DNA of 64,000 bases from assembly GCA_948356915.1 (NCBI GenBank), contig CAOJCG010000003.1, positions 1 through 64,000 on the forward strand, in the 5' to 3' direction. The stretch is from an uncultured Clostridiaceae bacterium. Its GTDB lineage: Bacteria > Bacillota > Clostridia > TANB77 > CAG-508. Under the pieces are notes generated by a model. That model did not search any database, was not told the DNA's origin, and saw only the letters and a list, made by a program, of their open reading frames with translations. Shown one piece after another: positions 62,875 through 64,000 of this stretch; positions within the stretch are counted from its first letter, which is position 1; every line of letters starts with the position of its first letter. Both the position numbers and the translations under genes were made by a program.

Positions 62875-64000
62875 ATGAATTTAGAGGCTAGTACACTTGT
62901 TGAATTGCGCCAAATAGCAAAAGAACAAGGAATAAAAAATGTATCAAAATTAAAAAAAGAAGAACTAATAGAAATGCTTTCTTCAAATGAAACTAAAAAA
63001 GAGGAAGAAACAACAACAACAACAACTACTACTACACAAACCGAAACAAAAAGAAACTTTTACCCACATTTAAGAACAGAAGAAACAGACAACGAGCCTG
63101 TTTTGGAAGCAGGGGAAGGGTATAAATTAACAAGTGAAGATGATAGAATAGTACAAGGAGTATTAGAAATTTTACCTGATGGATATGGATTTTTAAGAGG
63201 AGAAAATTATTTATCAACACCAAGGGATATATATGTTTCACCAGTACAAATAAGAAGATTTAGACTAGATAAAGGAGACAAAATAAAAGGAATTGCAAGA
63301 CTTCCAAAAGAAGGAGAAAAATTCCCAGCACTAATATTTGTAGGAGAAGTAAATGGTGAAGCACCAGAAAAGGCATATAGACGTATTAAATTTGATGACC
63401 TAACACCAATATACCCAGAAGAAAGAATTCGCTTAGAAACATCACCAAATGAATATTCTATGAGAATAATAGACTTAATGTCACCAATAGGAAAAGGGGG
63501 AAGAGGTCAAATAGTTGCACCACCAAAAGTTGGTAAAACAACATTACTTAAAAAAATAGCAAATAGTATAAGTACAAATAACCCTGAAGTTGAATTAATA
63601 GTTCTTTTAATAGATGAGCGTCCAGAAGAAGTAACAGATATGAAACGTTCAATAAAAGGAGAAGTTATATATTCAACATTTGATGAATTACCAGAAAACC
63701 ATGTAAAAGTTGCAGAAATGGTATTAGAAAGAGCCAAAAGGCTAGTAGAGCATAAAAAAGATGTAGTTATATTATTAGATAGTATAACAAGGCTTGCACG
63801 TGCATACAACCTAGTAGTACCATCATCAGGAAGAACATTATCAGGAGGTATAGACCCAGCGTCACTACACAAACCAAAAAAATTCTTTGGAGCAGCAAGA
63901 AATATAGAAAATGGCGGAAGTCTTACAATCCTTGCAACATCACTAATAGAAACAGGAAGTAGAATGGATGATGTTATATTTGAAGAATTCAAAGGAACAG
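62875..64000 (+). CDS. rho: Transcription termination factor Rho (5' part; runs off the window)
   Basis: The first 375 codons of rho. The N-terminal helices ([20 protein letters not shown]) are followed by a Lys/Glu/Thr-rich linker, the RNA-binding cold-shock domain ([20 protein letters not shown]) and the ATPase domain with [17 protein letters not shown] (Walker A), [15 protein letters not shown]-type [14 protein letters not shown] and [13 protein letters not shown]. The ATG follows AAGGGGG. No CGG codon is in frame (GGC-GGA occurs). Cut off by the window end. Confidence 0.95.
   Translation, partial: MNLEASTLVELRQIAKEQGIKNVSKLKKEELIEMLSSNETKKEEETTTTTTTTTQTETKRNFYPHLRTEETDNEPVLEAGEGYKLTSEDDRIVQGVLEILPDGYGFLRGENYLSTPRDIYVSPVQIRRFRLDKGDKIKGIARLPKEGEKFPALIFVGEVNGEAPEKAYRRIKFDDLTPIYPEERIRLETSPNEYSMRIIDLMSPIGKGGRGQIVAPPKVGKTTLLKKIANSISTNNPEVELIVLLIDERPEEVTDMKRSIKGEVIYSTFDELPENHVKVAEMVLERAKRLVEHKKDVVILLDSITRLARAYNLVVPSSGRTLSGGIDPASLHKPKKFFGAARNIENGGSLTILATSLIETGSRMDDVIFEEFKGT

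Overview
The window comes from an AT-rich, low-GC, spore-forming member of the Firmicutes, most likely an uncultured gut Clostridia. The grounds are yabP-yabQ-divIC and ytvI sporulation/division genes, a sufCBDSU iron-sulfur operon ending near mnmA, AGGAGG-type ribosome binding sites, and AGA as the usual arginine codon. I cannot name the species.

Layout. 1-8.8 kb is accessory DNA: a truncated tRNA-Thr (att-like scar), a large serine recombinase, a candidate oriT with a MobV relaxase, an ImmA/IrrE-type peptidase, a par/Fst-like type I toxin-antitoxin unit, a secreted nuclease and a decayed DUF2326 gene. 8.8-14.1 kb holds a monofunctional glycosyltransferase, a nucleotide/nucleoside salvage operon with a nucleotidase-nucleoside hydrolase fusion, and a radical SAM gene. 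14.1-20.8 kb has a ParE-like TA pair, cmk, murD, a Sua5/YrdC gene and two tRNA genes with odd anticodon loops. 20.9-32 kb is the Fe-S/thiolation region: a DtxR-like regulator with a C-terminal Cys cluster, sufC, sufB, sufD, sufS, sufU and mnmA, interrupted by small genes and repeats. 32-45.7 kb mixes an Rpn-type nuclease, a pilin-like gene, a Bce-type ABC exporter, ytvI, and many small membrane or HGT-looking genes. 45.7-48.5 kb is secA. 48.7-59.2 kb is a Ter/TerY-P-like phospho-signalling cluster (TelA, PP2C, vWA proteins, giant kinase). 59.5-64 kb is prfB, yabP, yabQ, divIC and rho.

The main discovery candidate is a recurrent +1 frameshift signature. In twelve otherwise intact genes the reading frame is broken at fifteen places by one extra C placed exactly before a glycine codon (NNN-C-GGN), so the zero frame reads CGG. 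Skipping the C restores the family sequence each time. Affected proteins include essential ones at critical motifs: RF2 just before GGQ, SufS just before its PLP lysine, SufD (three times), SecA's zinc tail, MurD and an ABC Walker A loop. Three sites lie in the mobile or accessory genes. In contrast, eleven other genes, all with less AT-biased codon use and mostly singletons or the Ter-like cluster, use CGG in frame as arginine (fourteen codons). The two gene sets do not overlap. I infer either +1 decoding of C-GGN as glycine (hungry CGG codon or quadruplet-reading tRNA), or a similar recoding system, with recently acquired genes still carrying ordinary CGG codons. No protein or RNA data are available here, so the mechanism is open.
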